A DNA stretch of 64,000 bases from Nonomuraea purpurea. GTDB taxonomy: Bacteria > Actinomycetota > Actinomycetes > Streptosporangiales > Streptosporangiaceae. Made by a program: the position numbers and the translations under genes. Of the stretch, positions 8,114-16,469 are shown in pieces (the first letter of the stretch is position 1; each line of letters starts with the position of its first letter). The notes under the pieces were generated by a model. The model saw nothing but the letters and a program-made list of their open reading frames with translations. It did no database searches and was not told the origin of the DNA. The stretch is taken from the NCBI RefSeq assembly GCF_042650645.1, contig NZ_JBHSBI010000001.1, positions 697,161 through 761,160 of the forward strand, written 5' to 3'.

Positions 8114-9142
8114 CTACGGCCGCAGGCTCGGCTGGACCATGTCGAACACACCGAAGTAGCCGCTTGCCAGGTCCCCGTCCGGCCGCAGGGTGGAGGCGTT
8201 CACGTGCGTGAACGCCTCCACGCCCACCCAGCCCTGGAAGACGCCGTCGTCGCCGACGACCTGCAGCAGCGGGCGCGGGTGCGAGTTCGCCCGGTAACAC
8301 GGACGGCCCTGGGCCAGGCACTGGCACCAGTACCACTCCGTGTTGCGCCGGCCGCCGCCGACCTCGGCGATGTAGCGGATGCGGTTCTTGGTCGGGAACG
8401 CCGAGCCGCAGTCGCACGAGGAGTTGTGCTGGTTCCAGCCGATGCACTGCTGGTTGGCGCAGACCTGCCAGGGGTTGCCGTAGTTGGCGTCGCCGGGCGT
8501 CTGGGTGCCTGAGCCGAACCACCAGCTCCCGCCGGTGCTCTGCCGGGTCACCGCGCCCCGGTTCGCCACCACGAACGTGCCGGTGTAGGTGCGGGCGTTG
8601 TAGCGGGCGTCGCGGACGAGCCGGCTCATCGTCGCGCGGGTCTCCCTGCCCAGGCCCGCGTTGCTGCCGAAACCGATGCCGAAGCTGGCTGAATAGTCCG
8701 AGAAGACGCCCTGCGGCGGGATCTGCACCGGCGAGCTGTAGTAGGTGGGGCTGGTCATCCGGGCAACCGTGTCGCCGGCCAGGCCGGTGGTCAGGTTCCA
8801 GTATTCGGTGAGCGGGTCGCGGGCCGCGCCCGTGGCGTCCTTGGTCCAGGTGATGCGCAGGCGGCCGTCGGAGGTGTAGCCGTAGGTGCCCTGGAAGCCG
8901 CCCATGGTGTCGCCGGGGAAGCCCTCGACGGTCTTGACCGCGCAGTCGGGGACGTCGCCGGTGCAGTCCGCGGTCACGGTGTCGATGCGTTCCGGCTGGT
9001 CGGCGAGGTTCCAGGTCCAGTAGTTCGTCACCACGCTGCCGTCGCCGGCGAAGACGTAGTAGCCGAGCCTGACCCAGTTGCGGTAGTTGTTCGCCGCGGC
9101 GGTGTCCAGGCCGCCGACCGACACCACCCAGTTCGCCTTCAT
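8114..9142 (-). CDS. Cys-rich protein of unknown function
   Basis: The ~342-residue product is rich in Trp, Tyr, Gly and Asn, looks like an all-beta extracellular protein, and carries a Cys-dense stretch (VCANQQCIGWNQHNSSCDCG at about 235-255, then WYWCQCLAQGRPC). No signal peptide precedes it: the first residues, MKANWVVSVGG, already look like the inside of a domain. Either the start is wrong, export is unconventional, or the 5' end was lost. It lies 27 nt after the aldo/keto reductase and could be co-transcribed. I do not recognise the family. Confidence 0.55.
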   Translation of the reverse strand: MKANWVVSVGGLDTAAANNYRNWVRLGYYVFAGDGSVVTNYWTWNLADQPERIDTVTADCTGDVPDCAVKTVEGFPGDTMGGFQGTYGYTSDGRLRITWTKDATGAARDPLTEYWNLTTGLAGDTVARMTSPTYYSSPVQIPPQGVFSDYSASFGIGFGSNAGLGRETRATMSRLVRDARYNARTYTGTFVVANRGAVTRQSTGGSWWFGSGTQTPGDANYGNPWQVCANQQCIGWNQHNSSCDCGSAFPTKNRIRYIAEVGGGRRNTEWYWCQCLAQGRPCYRANSHPRPLLQVVGDDGVFQGWVGVEAFTHVNASTLRPDGDLASGYFGVFDMVQPSLRP

Positions 9143-9169
9143 CGGCCGCTCGCCCGGCGGCGGGGAGCG

Positions 9170-10042
9170 TCAGTCGATCGGGGACGGCGGTGGGGTGCCG
9201 AGGGAGGCCGAATCCGTCCAGAAGCCGTCGGGGATCACGGTGTCCACGAGGGCGTCCAGCGCGGCGAGCCGCTCCTTCGAGGAGATCCCGACGACCGTGC
9301 TGTGGATACGCGGCTCGGCCAGCGAGAAGTGCAGGGCGGCCGCCGCCAGGCCGATCCCCCAGCGCGCGCACAGCTCCCGCATCCGCTCCACGTGCGCGGC
9401 GAACTCCGGCGAGACCGGCCGATAGCCGTAGGTGGCGGCGTGCCGGGGCGAGCCGGACAGGATGCCGCCGCCGAAGGGCGCGGCGTTGAACACGATCATG
9501 TTCCGCTCCGCGGCCAGGTCCAGGATGTCCTCGGCGCGCCGGTCCACCAGCGTGTAGCGGTTGTGGGTCAGCACCGCGTCGAAGGCGTCCGTACGGATGT
9601 AGTCCTGCACCATCGTGCCGCCGCCGACGGCGATGCCGATCGCGCCGACCAGCCCCTGCTCGCGCAGCGACACCAGCGCGGGCACCGCCCCGCCGGGCGC
9701 CATCGCCTCGCGCACCGTGATCGTGAACGGGTCGTGCAGGTGGTAGATCGGCAGCGTCTCGACGCCGAGCCTGGACGTCGTCTCCTCCCAGGAGCGCATG
9801 ACGCGGTCACCGTCGAACACCCCCGTGGCGAGGTCCCGGTCCGCCTTCGAGAAGATCGTCACCTCGCCGCCGGCCTGCTTCAGAGCCTGGCCGATCACCG
9901 TCTCGCTGCGGCCCTCCGCGTACATGTTGGAGGTGTCGAGCTGGCGGAAGCGGCCGGTCACGAGCGCCCGCGCGAGCGCTTCGTCGCCGAGCCCGGAGGT
10001 GCCCAGCGTGACCGCTTCCAGCGGTTTGTCACTACCGGGCAT
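9170..10042 (-). CDS. Aldo/keto reductase
   Basis: ATG 10042 has an AGGAG 7 nt upstream and is preferred to an in-frame TTG at 10066. The 290-residue protein is an NADPH-type aldo/keto reductase of the aldose-dehydrogenase branch. The catalytic tetrad is visible: Asp in RQLDTSNMY, Tyr in NMYAEGRSE, Lys in IFSKAD and His in IYHLHD. Family members interconvert sugars or small carbonyls with alcohols in the cytoplasm. Nothing nearby fixes its substrate. Confidence 0.85.
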   Translation of the reverse strand: MPGSDKPLEAVTLGTSGLGDEALARALVTGRFRQLDTSNMYAEGRSETVIGQALKQAGGEVTIFSKADRDLATGVFDGDRVMRSWEETTSRLGVETLPIYHLHDPFTITVREAMAPGGAVPALVSLREQGLVGAIGIAVGGGTMVQDYIRTDAFDAVLTHNRYTLVDRRAEDILDLAAERNMIVFNAAPFGGGILSGSPRHAATYGYRPVSPEFAAHVERMRELCARWGIGLAAAALHFSLAEPRIHSTVVGISSKERLAALDALVDTVIPDGFWTDSASLGTPPPSPID

Positions 10043-10232
10043 GCGGCGCTCCTGGTCGTCGGGCAACGTCCCGCTCCTTCCGATGCGACGGATTCAGACG
10101 ATCATGCCATGGGCACGCCGGCCGCCCTTCCGGGGGGTCACCCTGACCGTTTCTCCCGTTTCCGAGAGGCGAACGGATCTTCACCGCTACGATCCACCTT
10201 TTCTCCTAGAAAAGGAAAGGAGTCGGATACGT

Positions 10233-11132
10233 ATGTGGATTGCCTTAGGCGTCATCGTCGTCCTTGTTGTCGGCGTCGCCCTGTGGTGGAAGTTCCGGGA
10301 CCCGCTCGCGGGTGAGGACTTCTACAAGTTCCACGTCGAACGCAAGTGGGCCTGGGAGCTCATTCTCACCGACGAGCAGGAGCAGGCCTTCATGGCCGGG
10401 CTCGAGGCCTACGACGACGAGAGCACCGTCTGCCCGCACCGGGAGGCCGGGGTGCTGCGGGTCTACAACCCGTCCATGGTCATCTCGCTGTTCCTGCTGG
10501 CCGAACAGTTCGCCGCGCTGGGGCCGGGGGCGGCCGAGGACCCGGCGGGCGCCGTACGCCACCTCATCGACCGGGCCGCGGCGGCGGAGACCGGGGGAGT
10601 GCTGCACCTCGACGACGAGTGGATGGACGAGCCGGTCGACGGCATGGACAAGTACGGCTTCACCGGCGCGATGATGAACGCGGCCCGCGCCCAAGGCGTC
10701 GACGGCGACGTCGGCGGCTACGGTGACGAGGACGGCGGCTACGGCATGCTCACCATCCTCACCGAGGAGCCGCAGCACGTACGCGCGATGTACGACGAGG
10801 CCCACAGCCACGCCGCGCCCGGCGAGATCCGCAACCGGCTCGACGTCTACAAAGCCGTGATCGAGGAGCCGGAGCCCGAGTTCGTGGCGGGCCTGGAGCG
10901 CGCCGACGCCGAACGCAGCCGCTTCACCAACACCCTGATGTACGACTACGGCCGCGTCCTGGCCGGATACCGCGCCATGCGCCCGCACATGGCCTACGCC
11001 GAGCCGTCGGACGTCATGTCGGCGGTCATGGCGCGCATGCTCGCCGACGGCCTGCCCGGCATCACCTGGACCAGGGGGCCGTCCGCGGAACAGCACCAGC
11101 GCGCCCTGGACCTCATCTCGACACGAGGTTGA
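10233..11132 (+). CDS. Membrane-anchored cytoplasmic protein, unknown function
   Basis: ATG 10233 follows GGAAAGGAG, a very strong ribosome site. The 299-residue product has one N-terminal transmembrane helix (residues 1-18, IALGVIVVLVVGVALWW) and a long acidic soluble region. A Gly/Asp-rich segment near residues 160-175 (DGDVGGYGDEDGGYG) may be a flexible loop. I see no known enzyme motif. It stands alone, divergent from the aldo/keto reductase and convergent with the SUKH-LRR gene. Confidence 0.7.
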   Translation: MWIALGVIVVLVVGVALWWKFRDPLAGEDFYKFHVERKWAWELILTDEQEQAFMAGLEAYDDESTVCPHREAGVLRVYNPSMVISLFLLAEQFAALGPGAAEDPAGAVRHLIDRAAAAETGGVLHLDDEWMDEPVDGMDKYGFTGAMMNAARAQGVDGDVGGYGDEDGGYGMLTILTEEPQHVRAMYDEAHSHAAPGEIRNRLDVYKAVIEEPEPEFVAGLERADAERSRFTNTLMYDYGRVLAGYRAMRPHMAYAEPSDVMSAVMARMLADGLPGITWTRGPSAEQHQRALDLISTRG

Positions 11133-11172
11133 TCACCGCGGAACCGCAGGACGCGAACGTCGAAACCAGGGG

Positions 11173-11208
11173 TCCCGGCCGCGATCTTCGGAACCGAGGC
11201 GGCCCGGA
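11173..11208. terminator. Possible bidirectional hairpin terminator
   Basis: TCC-C-GGCCGC and GCGGCC-C-GGA pair with a single C-C mismatch around a 16-nt loop, in the 96-bp gap between two convergent genes. No T-run follows, as is usual in GC-rich actinomycetes. Confidence 0.4.
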
Positions 11209-11228
11209 CGCGCCGGACGGTGATGTGA

Positions 11229-12986
11229 TCAGCGCCGTGGCCGGGTGAACCTGCCCGTGTGGAATCGCACGTCCGCGGTCTGCCCGGCCAGGTCGTTCGC
11301 CCATTTGGCCGCCGTCCGCAACGACGGCTCGCGGGCGTGGTAGGCCCGATCGGCCGACCACCACCAGGCCCTCTCCCGGCGTGGCTCGTCGGCCAGCCCG
11401 GCCGCCGCCAGCCCCGCCGGGTGACCGGCCCGCTCCCAGAGCTCCTCCCACTGCACGCGCCGCAGCCGCAGGTAGAGCAGGTTCTTGAGCTCGCCGAGCA
11501 CGCTGATGTCGGCGATGGCGGCCTGGGAGAGGTCCAGCCCGTACAGGCGCTGGCACGACGTCAGCGGCGTCAGGTCCACGGAACGCTCGGTACGCAGCCG
11601 TAACATCCGCAGCGTGGTGTGGCCCGCGAGGGGGCCCAGATCGATGCCGTCCATGGCCAGGTCGAGCAGCTCAAGCGGGGTGTCGCGCAGTGGCGCCAGG
11701 TCGGCCCCCGGGCAGTTGTCCACGGTCACCTGTAACAGCGCGGGCGCGCCGCGGGCGGATGCGAAATCCACCCAGGGGGCGTTGGTCACCGACAGTCGTT
11801 CGATGCCCGGGTGCAGGCCCCGTAAGGACCGGGCGTCCGCGCCGGCGACCCTCAGCGAGCGCGACTCCTCGTACGGCTGCTCGCCGAGGTCGATCAGGAG
11901 CTCGCCCTCTTCCACCCGGAAGGCCCCCGCCCGCAGGGCGGCGACGTGCCGCCGCAGCAGGGCGGTCACCGAGTCGGCGACGTAGACCGGGCCGTCGTCG
12001 TAGTGCAGGCCCATGCGGATGACCTGGCCGGGCCGCCCGCCGGGGCCCGGTGCCATGTCCACGGCGAGGAAGTCGCCGAGGGTGGTGGTGGCGAACGGGA
12101 TCCACCGCGGATGGTCCGACAACCTGCGGACGGCCTGCGGCGGGCCCACGCTGGTGATGAGCGGGCTCATCAGGTGGTGACGCCAGCGGCGGCCGGCCGA
12201 CCACCACCGGTTCTCCGGACGGGAGTGGTTCTCCAGCGTTTCGAGGCCGAACCAGGGGTGCTGGTCGAGCAGGCCCTGGCCGCCGTCGCCGTCCACGAGC
12301 GCGTACAGGGCACGCAGGTCGTCGGGAAGCCGGCACGGCAACCGCCCCTCCAGCCAGGAGCGCTGCGCCGAGGGCAGCGCGGGCGGCGGCGCGTAGGTGT
12401 CCCTGCCGAGGACCCGGTCGCGTTCGCGCAGGTACGCCCCGATCAGCTCGACCGCTTCCCTGGGGTCGCCGGTCGGCCGGAGATCTCCTGGTTCGCGCTG
12501 GAACGTGCCCGGCTCGGCCGGGAGCGTGTCGGGGCTGAGCACGTACAGGAACCCGTATCCGTCGTCGTCACGCTCCAACGCCTCGCTGAGCACCGCCTCG
12601 TACCGGCCCTTGGCCTCGACGACCAGCTCGATCGTCAGGTGGTCGCTCGTCGCGCCGACGAGTTCGTGCAGTTCGCGCAGCTCCTGATGCATGTTGATGC
12701 CGTCGTCGGATGCATCCGAGAGAGCGTGTTCCGACGCCTGTCCGTCGCCCGCGGACTCGGGATCCTGCTGCACGGACCTCGGCGAGCGGCGCCTGGAGCC
12801 TTCACCGGACACGGACGAGCGACGCCTGGATCGCCCGTCGGACTCGAAGGTGACGCCGCGGTACCCAGACCAGCCGTCGTCGCCCGCGAACGCGTGCAAC
12901 TCGGCCCGCCGCCACCCCTCCGGCGCACCCGCCGCGATCTTCTCGGCCATCGCCCGGAGCACATCGTCAACCACGCCTGCCCCCAC
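11229..12986 (-). CDS. SUKH (SMI1/KNR4)-domain protein with leucine-rich C-terminal region
   Basis: The ~585-residue protein has three parts: an N-terminal domain with an Arg/Ser-rich insert (residues 50-75), a SMI1/KNR4 core (LPDDLRALYALVDGDGG at about 225, then FLAVDMAPGPGGRPGQVIRM at about 305) and a C-terminal series of leucine-rich-like units (LELLDLAMDGIDLGPLAGHT, then LYGLDLSQAAIADISVL). SUKH proteins include toxin-immunity proteins, but no toxin gene adjoins. A clear paralogue lacking the N-terminal domain lies at 54036-55295. The GTG start is uncertain; GTG 12974 is an alternative. Confidence 0.7.
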   Translation of the reverse strand: MGAGVVDDVLRAMAEKIAAGAPEGWRRAELHAFAGDDGWSGYRGVTFESDGRSRRRSSVSGEGSRRRSPRSVQQDPESAGDGQASEHALSDASDDGINMHQELRELHELVGATSDHLTIELVVEAKGRYEAVLSEALERDDDGYGFLYVLSPDTLPAEPGTFQREPGDLRPTGDPREAVELIGAYLRERDRVLGRDTYAPPPALPSAQRSWLEGRLPCRLPDDLRALYALVDGDGGQGLLDQHPWFGLETLENHSRPENRWWSAGRRWRHHLMSPLITSVGPPQAVRRLSDHPRWIPFATTTLGDFLAVDMAPGPGGRPGQVIRMGLHYDDGPVYVADSVTALLRRHVAALRAGAFRVEEGELLIDLGEQPYEESRSLRVAGADARSLRGLHPGIERLSVTNAPWVDFASARGAPALLQVTVDNCPGADLAPLRDTPLELLDLAMDGIDLGPLAGHTTLRMLRLRTERSVDLTPLTSCQRLYGLDLSQAAIADISVLGELKNLLYLRLRRVQWEELWERAGHPAGLAAAGLADEPRRERAWWWSADRAYHAREPSLRTAAKWANDLAGQTADVRFHTGRFTRPRR

Positions 12987-13329
12987 CCCTCGCCCCGGGA
13001 ACGCGCTCTCCCTCCCGCCCGTGAATGCGGGTCACCTTAGCGGATCATGGCACCGCTGAACAGGCCTTGCCGAATGGCGGGTTTCAGCCACTGTATCGGG
13101 GCACTTCATGAGGCACACTCAACATCATCGCACGGCTTGCCACGCCGCGCGGCCGTCCTCACGGGGTTCGTTTGTCCGGGCAGTGCTCATACGAAAGGGC
13201 GATGCGCGGTCCTCCCGCGCACTTCGGCGGCCGCGAAGCCTCTGCTCCTCACCTCCTGGCCGCAGAAGGCTCACCGCCTGCCGGCCCATGCCCCCCGGCG
13301 GAGTGGGAGGCATGGGTCAGGCGGCGGGT
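12987..13329. other. Intergenic stretch without a credible gene
   Basis: This 343-bp gap lies upstream of the SUKH-LRR gene and downstream of the beta-propeller gene, both on the minus strand. It holds a relatively AT-rich part (13060-13130) likely to carry the SUKH-LRR promoter and the terminator hairpin at 13285-13316. Plus-strand open frames here lack ribosome sites and have the Arg/Pro composition of non-coding high-GC frames. Confidence 0.5.
13285..13316 (-). terminator. Hairpin terminator after the beta-propeller gene
   Basis: CCCATGCC (13285-13292) pairs perfectly with GGCATGGG (13309-13316); the stem extends inwards to about 12 bp with one mismatch. It begins 14 bp past the stop of the gene that ends at 13330, in the right place and orientation. 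Confidence 0.55.
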
Positions 13330-14556
13330 TTACACCTCCTCGGCCACGCCCAGGTACATCACCTGCGGGTTCATGACGTTGAACGTGATGGAGGTGACCC
13401 GGTCGTAGGAGTTGTGCTGGGAGGTGACGCGGTTCCTGCGGGCGTCGTATCGGTAGATGTCCGTCCCGAGCCCCGACCACCCCGTGCCGAACACGAAGTA
13501 GAGCACCCCGGGATCCGTCGGGTGGGGAGCGAGGAGCGGGCCGTTGGCGAGCGTGATCCCGTCGCCCTGGACCACGACCGGGGTGAAGCGGCGGCCCCCG
13601 TCGGTCGACCGGTAGATGTGCCGCCCGTCGGAGGGCACGCCCGTGCCGGTCTCCTTCAGGTTCAGACCCATCGCGTACACGACGTTCGGCGCGGCGGGGG
13701 AGATCTTGGCGCTGAACACGTTGACCCGGTCGCTCAGCCCCTTGGGCGCGGTCCACGTGCGTCCGCCGTCGTGGGTGACGCGGGCGCCGGTGTTCGAACC
13801 GCCCAGGATCACGTGGTTGATGTCGTACGGGTCGAAGGCGGCGGTGTAGACCATCAGCAGGTCGCTCTGCGGCCAGGCGGGCGCCCCGGTGCGCCGCCAG
13901 GTGCGGCCGCCGTCCTTGGAGTCGTACAGCTGCCCGTCCCCGTCGGCCACGCGCAGGTGGTCGCCGCGGAACCGGTCGGTGCCGAGCCCGACCATCTCGT
14001 CGGCCGGTGAGGTGAGGGGGGTGACGCCTTCGGGGGTGGCGAGGGCGAGCGTGCCCTCGCGGTCCCAGGCGTAGGCCCGGTTGCCGCGGGCGGCGACCAG
14101 TTCGACGTGCGAGCCGGTCACCTTGCTCACCGGCGTCCACGTGCAGCCGGAGTCGTTCGACTTCGACAGCAGGTTGTTCGACAGCGACAACAACTGGTTG
14201 GGACGGTCGAGGGCCACCAGCCCGGTGGTGTAGGCGACCGGCTGCAGCGACGTGCTGGTAGGCATGATCGTTTTGCCCTCGTTGCGCGTGAACGTCACCG
14301 ACCCGTCGCCGTTCACCGTCCGGCAGGACGGCTGCCACCCGAAGCCCTCTGCGGAGGCGGGACCATCCTCTGCGGCGGGCGCGTCGGCGGGTGCGTCGGC
14401 GGGTGCGTCGGATGGCGCGTCGGCCGCGTCGGCCGGAGCGTCGGATGGGGCGTCGTTCACGGTGGGTGCCGCGGCCGGGACGCCGTCCGCGACGGCGGGT
14501 GCGGCGGACAGGGCCGTGACCACGGCCACGAGTCCGATGGTGAACACCTTCTTCAA
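13330..14556 (-). CDS. Secreted BNR/VPS10-type beta-propeller protein
   Basis: The 408-residue protein starts at TTG 14556, 6 nt after a GGGAGG (GTG 14547 is an alternative). A Sec signal (KKVFTIGLVAVVTALSAAPAVA) is followed by a low-complexity linker of DAPADAPSDAPA units (about residues 34-65). The rest shows repeated Asp-box motifs (SNDSGCTWTPV, SKDGGRTWRR, THDGGRTWTAP, STDGGRRFTPV) typical of sialidase and photosystem-assembly-like propellers. The sialidase catalytic arginine triad is not evident, so it is more likely a binding or glycan-associated protein than an enzyme. Confidence 0.8.
   Translation of the reverse strand: MKKVFTIGLVAVVTALSAAPAVADGVPAAAPTVNDAPSDAPADAADAPSDAPADAPADAPAAEDGPASAEGFGWQPSCRTVNGDGSVTFTRNEGKTIMPTSTSLQPVAYTTGLVALDRPNQLLSLSNNLLSKSNDSGCTWTPVSKVTGSHVELVAARGNRAYAWDREGTLALATPEGVTPLTSPADEMVGLGTDRFRGDHLRVADGDGQLYDSKDGGRTWRRTGAPAWPQSDLLMVYTAAFDPYDINHVILGGSNTGARVTHDGGRTWTAPKGLSDRVNVFSAKISPAAPNVVYAMGLNLKETGTGVPSDGRHIYRSTDGGRRFTPVVVQGDGITLANGPLLAPHPTDPGVLYFVFGTGWSGLGTDIYRYDARRNRVTSQHNSYDRVTSITFNVMNPQVMYLGVAEEV
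14379..14460. repeat. Short in-frame tandem repeats encoding the Asp-Ala-Pro linker
   Basis: Degenerate 12-bp units (GGTGCGTCGGCG and variants, plus-strand reading) encode a repeated Ala-Asp-Ala-Pro/Ser linker in the secreted beta-propeller protein. Such tracts vary in length by slippage. Confidence 0.6.
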
Positions 14557-14703
14557 AACTGCCTCCCCGAAAGGCTGTGCCAGGTGGGACGTCGGAAGGT
14601 CCCGTGTCCCGTCTTATCGGGAAGCGGATCGTCCGGGCTAGCCAATGGCTTGGCAGCTTTATGACATTGCGTGAATCTGACATGCTTGCGGATCGTGACC
14701 GCC

Positions 14704-15693
14704 ATGGATGAGAACGCGCTCTCCGCCGTCGGAGTCGACGCCGAGGACGAACGGATCTACCGGGACCTGTTGCGCCGCCCGCGCGCCACCCTCCCCGAGC
14801 TCGCCGCCCACACCGGGCGCACCGCCGTGGGGCTGCGCCGCGTCTTCTCCAGGCTCGAAGCGCTGGGGTTGGTGAGCCGCATGGCGGGACGCCCGGTTCG
14901 GTACGTGCCGACCAGGCCGGACGTCGCCGTGGCCGCCCTCATCTCCCGGCGCGAGGAGGGGCTGGCCCAGGCCCGGTTGGCGGCGCTGGCGATGCTGGCC
15001 GAGACGCCCCGTACCGAGAACCTGGCCCCGGAGGAACTGGTCGAGGTGGTGCAGGGACAGGCGGCCGTGGTGCAGCGGTTCACCCAGCTCCAGCAGACCG
15101 CGACGCAGGAGCTCCTGGTGCTCGACCGGCCCCCGTACGCCCAGGACCCCACACAGCAGAACGTCGCCGAGATGGAACGCCTCGCGCACGGCCTCGTCGT
15201 ACGCGGCATCTACGACGTCGCGGCCTTGGAGATCCCCGGCAAGCTGCGTCTGGCGCAGGAGTCGGTGACGGCCGGCGAGCAGGCCAGGATCAGCCCGGAA
15301 GTACCGATGAAGCTGGCCATCGCCGACAGGAAGAGCGCGATCCTGCCGCTGAGCACCGACGCTTCCGCCCACGCCGACAGCGCGGTCATCGTGCACTCCT
15401 CGACACTGCTCGACGCCCTCGTCACCCTCTTCGAGGTCCTGTGGCGATCGTCGCTGCCGCTGCCGGCCAAGTCCTTCTCGCCGTCCGCCGCCGAGAGCCT
15501 GCCGGACCCGGCGCTGTTCACGCTGCTCGCCGCCGGGCTCAAGGACGAGGCCGTGGCCCGCCAGCTCGGCGTGAGCCTGCGGACGGTGCATCGGCGGGTC
15601 AGCGAGCTGATGGATCGGCTCGGGGCACGCACCCGCTTCCAGGCGGGCCTGCTCGCGGCCCGGCGCGGCTGGTGGGACGACGACAACAGGTGA
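14704..15693 (+). CDS. Regulator with TrmB-like N-terminal and LuxR-type C-terminal helix-turn-helix
   Basis: ATG 14704 (MDENALSAVGV) is the likely start; no strong ribosome site is seen. The ~329-residue protein has an N-terminal winged helix (ERIYRDLLRRPRATLPELAA, about residues 16-60), a central domain of unknown ligand, and a C-terminal LuxR/GerE HTH (AAGLKDEAVARQLGVSLRTV at about 280, then RRVSELMDRLGARTRFQAG). This two-HTH plan is common in actinomycete orphan regulators. It is divergent from the beta-propeller gene, a plausible target. Confidence 0.82.
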   Translation: MDENALSAVGVDAEDERIYRDLLRRPRATLPELAAHTGRTAVGLRRVFSRLEALGLVSRMAGRPVRYVPTRPDVAVAALISRREEGLAQARLAALAMLAETPRTENLAPEELVEVVQGQAAVVQRFTQLQQTATQELLVLDRPPYAQDPTQQNVAEMERLAHGLVVRGIYDVAALEIPGKLRLAQESVTAGEQARISPEVPMKLAIADRKSAILPLSTDASAHADSAVIVHSSTLLDALVTLFEVLWRSSLPLPAKSFSPSAAESLPDPALFTLLAAGLKDEAVARQLGVSLRTVHRRVSELMDRLGARTRFQAGLLAARRGWWDDDNR

Positions 15694-15732
15694 ACGCGTC
15701 GATGGCGGCTGTCGTCTCCTGGTCGGGCAAGG

Positions 15733-16374
15733 TCACTCCTGATAGCGGTGGGATGTTTTGGCCGGGGTGGGGAGGCCCGCCAGGGCTGTTTGGGCGGCGC
15801 GTTCGATGACGTCGCGTATGGGGGCGGCGTCCGGGCCCTTGGCGAGGTTGGCCAGTGAGGCGCTGACGACGGCGCCCGTCAGTGCCCCGATGATGGCGTG
15901 TGCGGTGATGTCGTCAAGTTCCTCGGGAAAGGCCCGTTCCAGGGCCTGCGCCCACTCGTGCTGCGTGTCGAACAGCCATCGCAGCGTGATGGCGCGCAGC
16001 GACGGCACTGTCGTGATGAGGCGCGAGCGGATCTGGATGAGCCCTCCTGCGTGGGGGCCGAGGATCCACCGGTCGGGGTCCTGGGCCATCGCGATGCAGC
16101 GCCGGAGCAGGGACTCCAGCGACTCTCCCGGGTGGCGGCCGGTGATGAGGTCGCGGACCGCCTCCAGCCGTTCGAGCTGCTCGTGGAAGACGAGGTCCTC
16201 CTTGGCGGGGAAGTGCTTGTAGAACGTCGCGGGTGACAGCTCGGCCGCCGCGCAGATGTCGGCGACTGTCGTGGCCTCGTATCCGGCCTCGTCGAAGAGG
16301 CGTAGCCCCGTCTCTATGAGCGTGCGCCGCGTGCGCTGCTTCTTGCGCTCCCGCAGCCCGGTCGGTTCTCCCAT
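15733..16374 (-). CDS. TetR-family transcriptional regulator
   Basis: ATG 16374 gives a 213-residue product; an in-frame GTG at 16398 would add 8 residues. The N-terminal HTH is standard (RKKQRTRRTLIETGLRLFDE, then TTVADICAAAELSPATFYKHFPAKEDL). The C-terminal ligand domain is variable. It is divergent from the P450 at 16470 and the gap contains repeated and palindromic elements (16407-16437), so control of that P450 is likely. Confidence 0.9.
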   Translation of the reverse strand: MGEPTGLRERKKQRTRRTLIETGLRLFDEAGYEATTVADICAAAELSPATFYKHFPAKEDLVFHEQLERLEAVRDLITGRHPGESLESLLRRCIAMAQDPDRWILGPHAGGLIQIRSRLITTVPSLRAITLRWLFDTQHEWAQALERAFPEELDDITAHAIIGALTGAVVSASLANLAKGPDAAPIRDVIERAAQTALAGLPTPAKTSHRYQE

Positions 16375-16406
16375 GGCCGCATCATAGTAGGCAGCCACTA
16401 ATAGTA

Positions 16407-16437
16407 TAGAGTCTCTACTTAGAGAGAGTGTCTACTG
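16407..16437. promoter_or_regulatory. Candidate TetR operator between tetR and P450 genes
   Basis: TAGAG-T-CTCTA (16407-16417) is a perfect palindrome, and GTCTCTACT (16411-16419) recurs as GTGTCTACT (16429-16437), an 18-bp period matching stacked TetR dimers. A TATACT hexamer (minus strand, 16404-16409) could be the tetR -10 element. Confidence 0.45.
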
Positions 16438-16469
16438 ACTCCCGTCCCCCAGGAAAAGGAGCGCAGGTG

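Noticed and set aside
11229..12986. SUKH protein as the immunity half of a toxin-immunity pair
   Set aside because: No nuclease, deaminase or other toxin domain, and no secretion-linked gene, lies beside either paralogue.
13047..13376. Plus-strand open frame in the 12987-13329 gap
   Set aside because: No ribosome site, Arg/Pro/Ser-rich translation, and it runs into the antisense of the beta-propeller gene and through a terminator hairpin.
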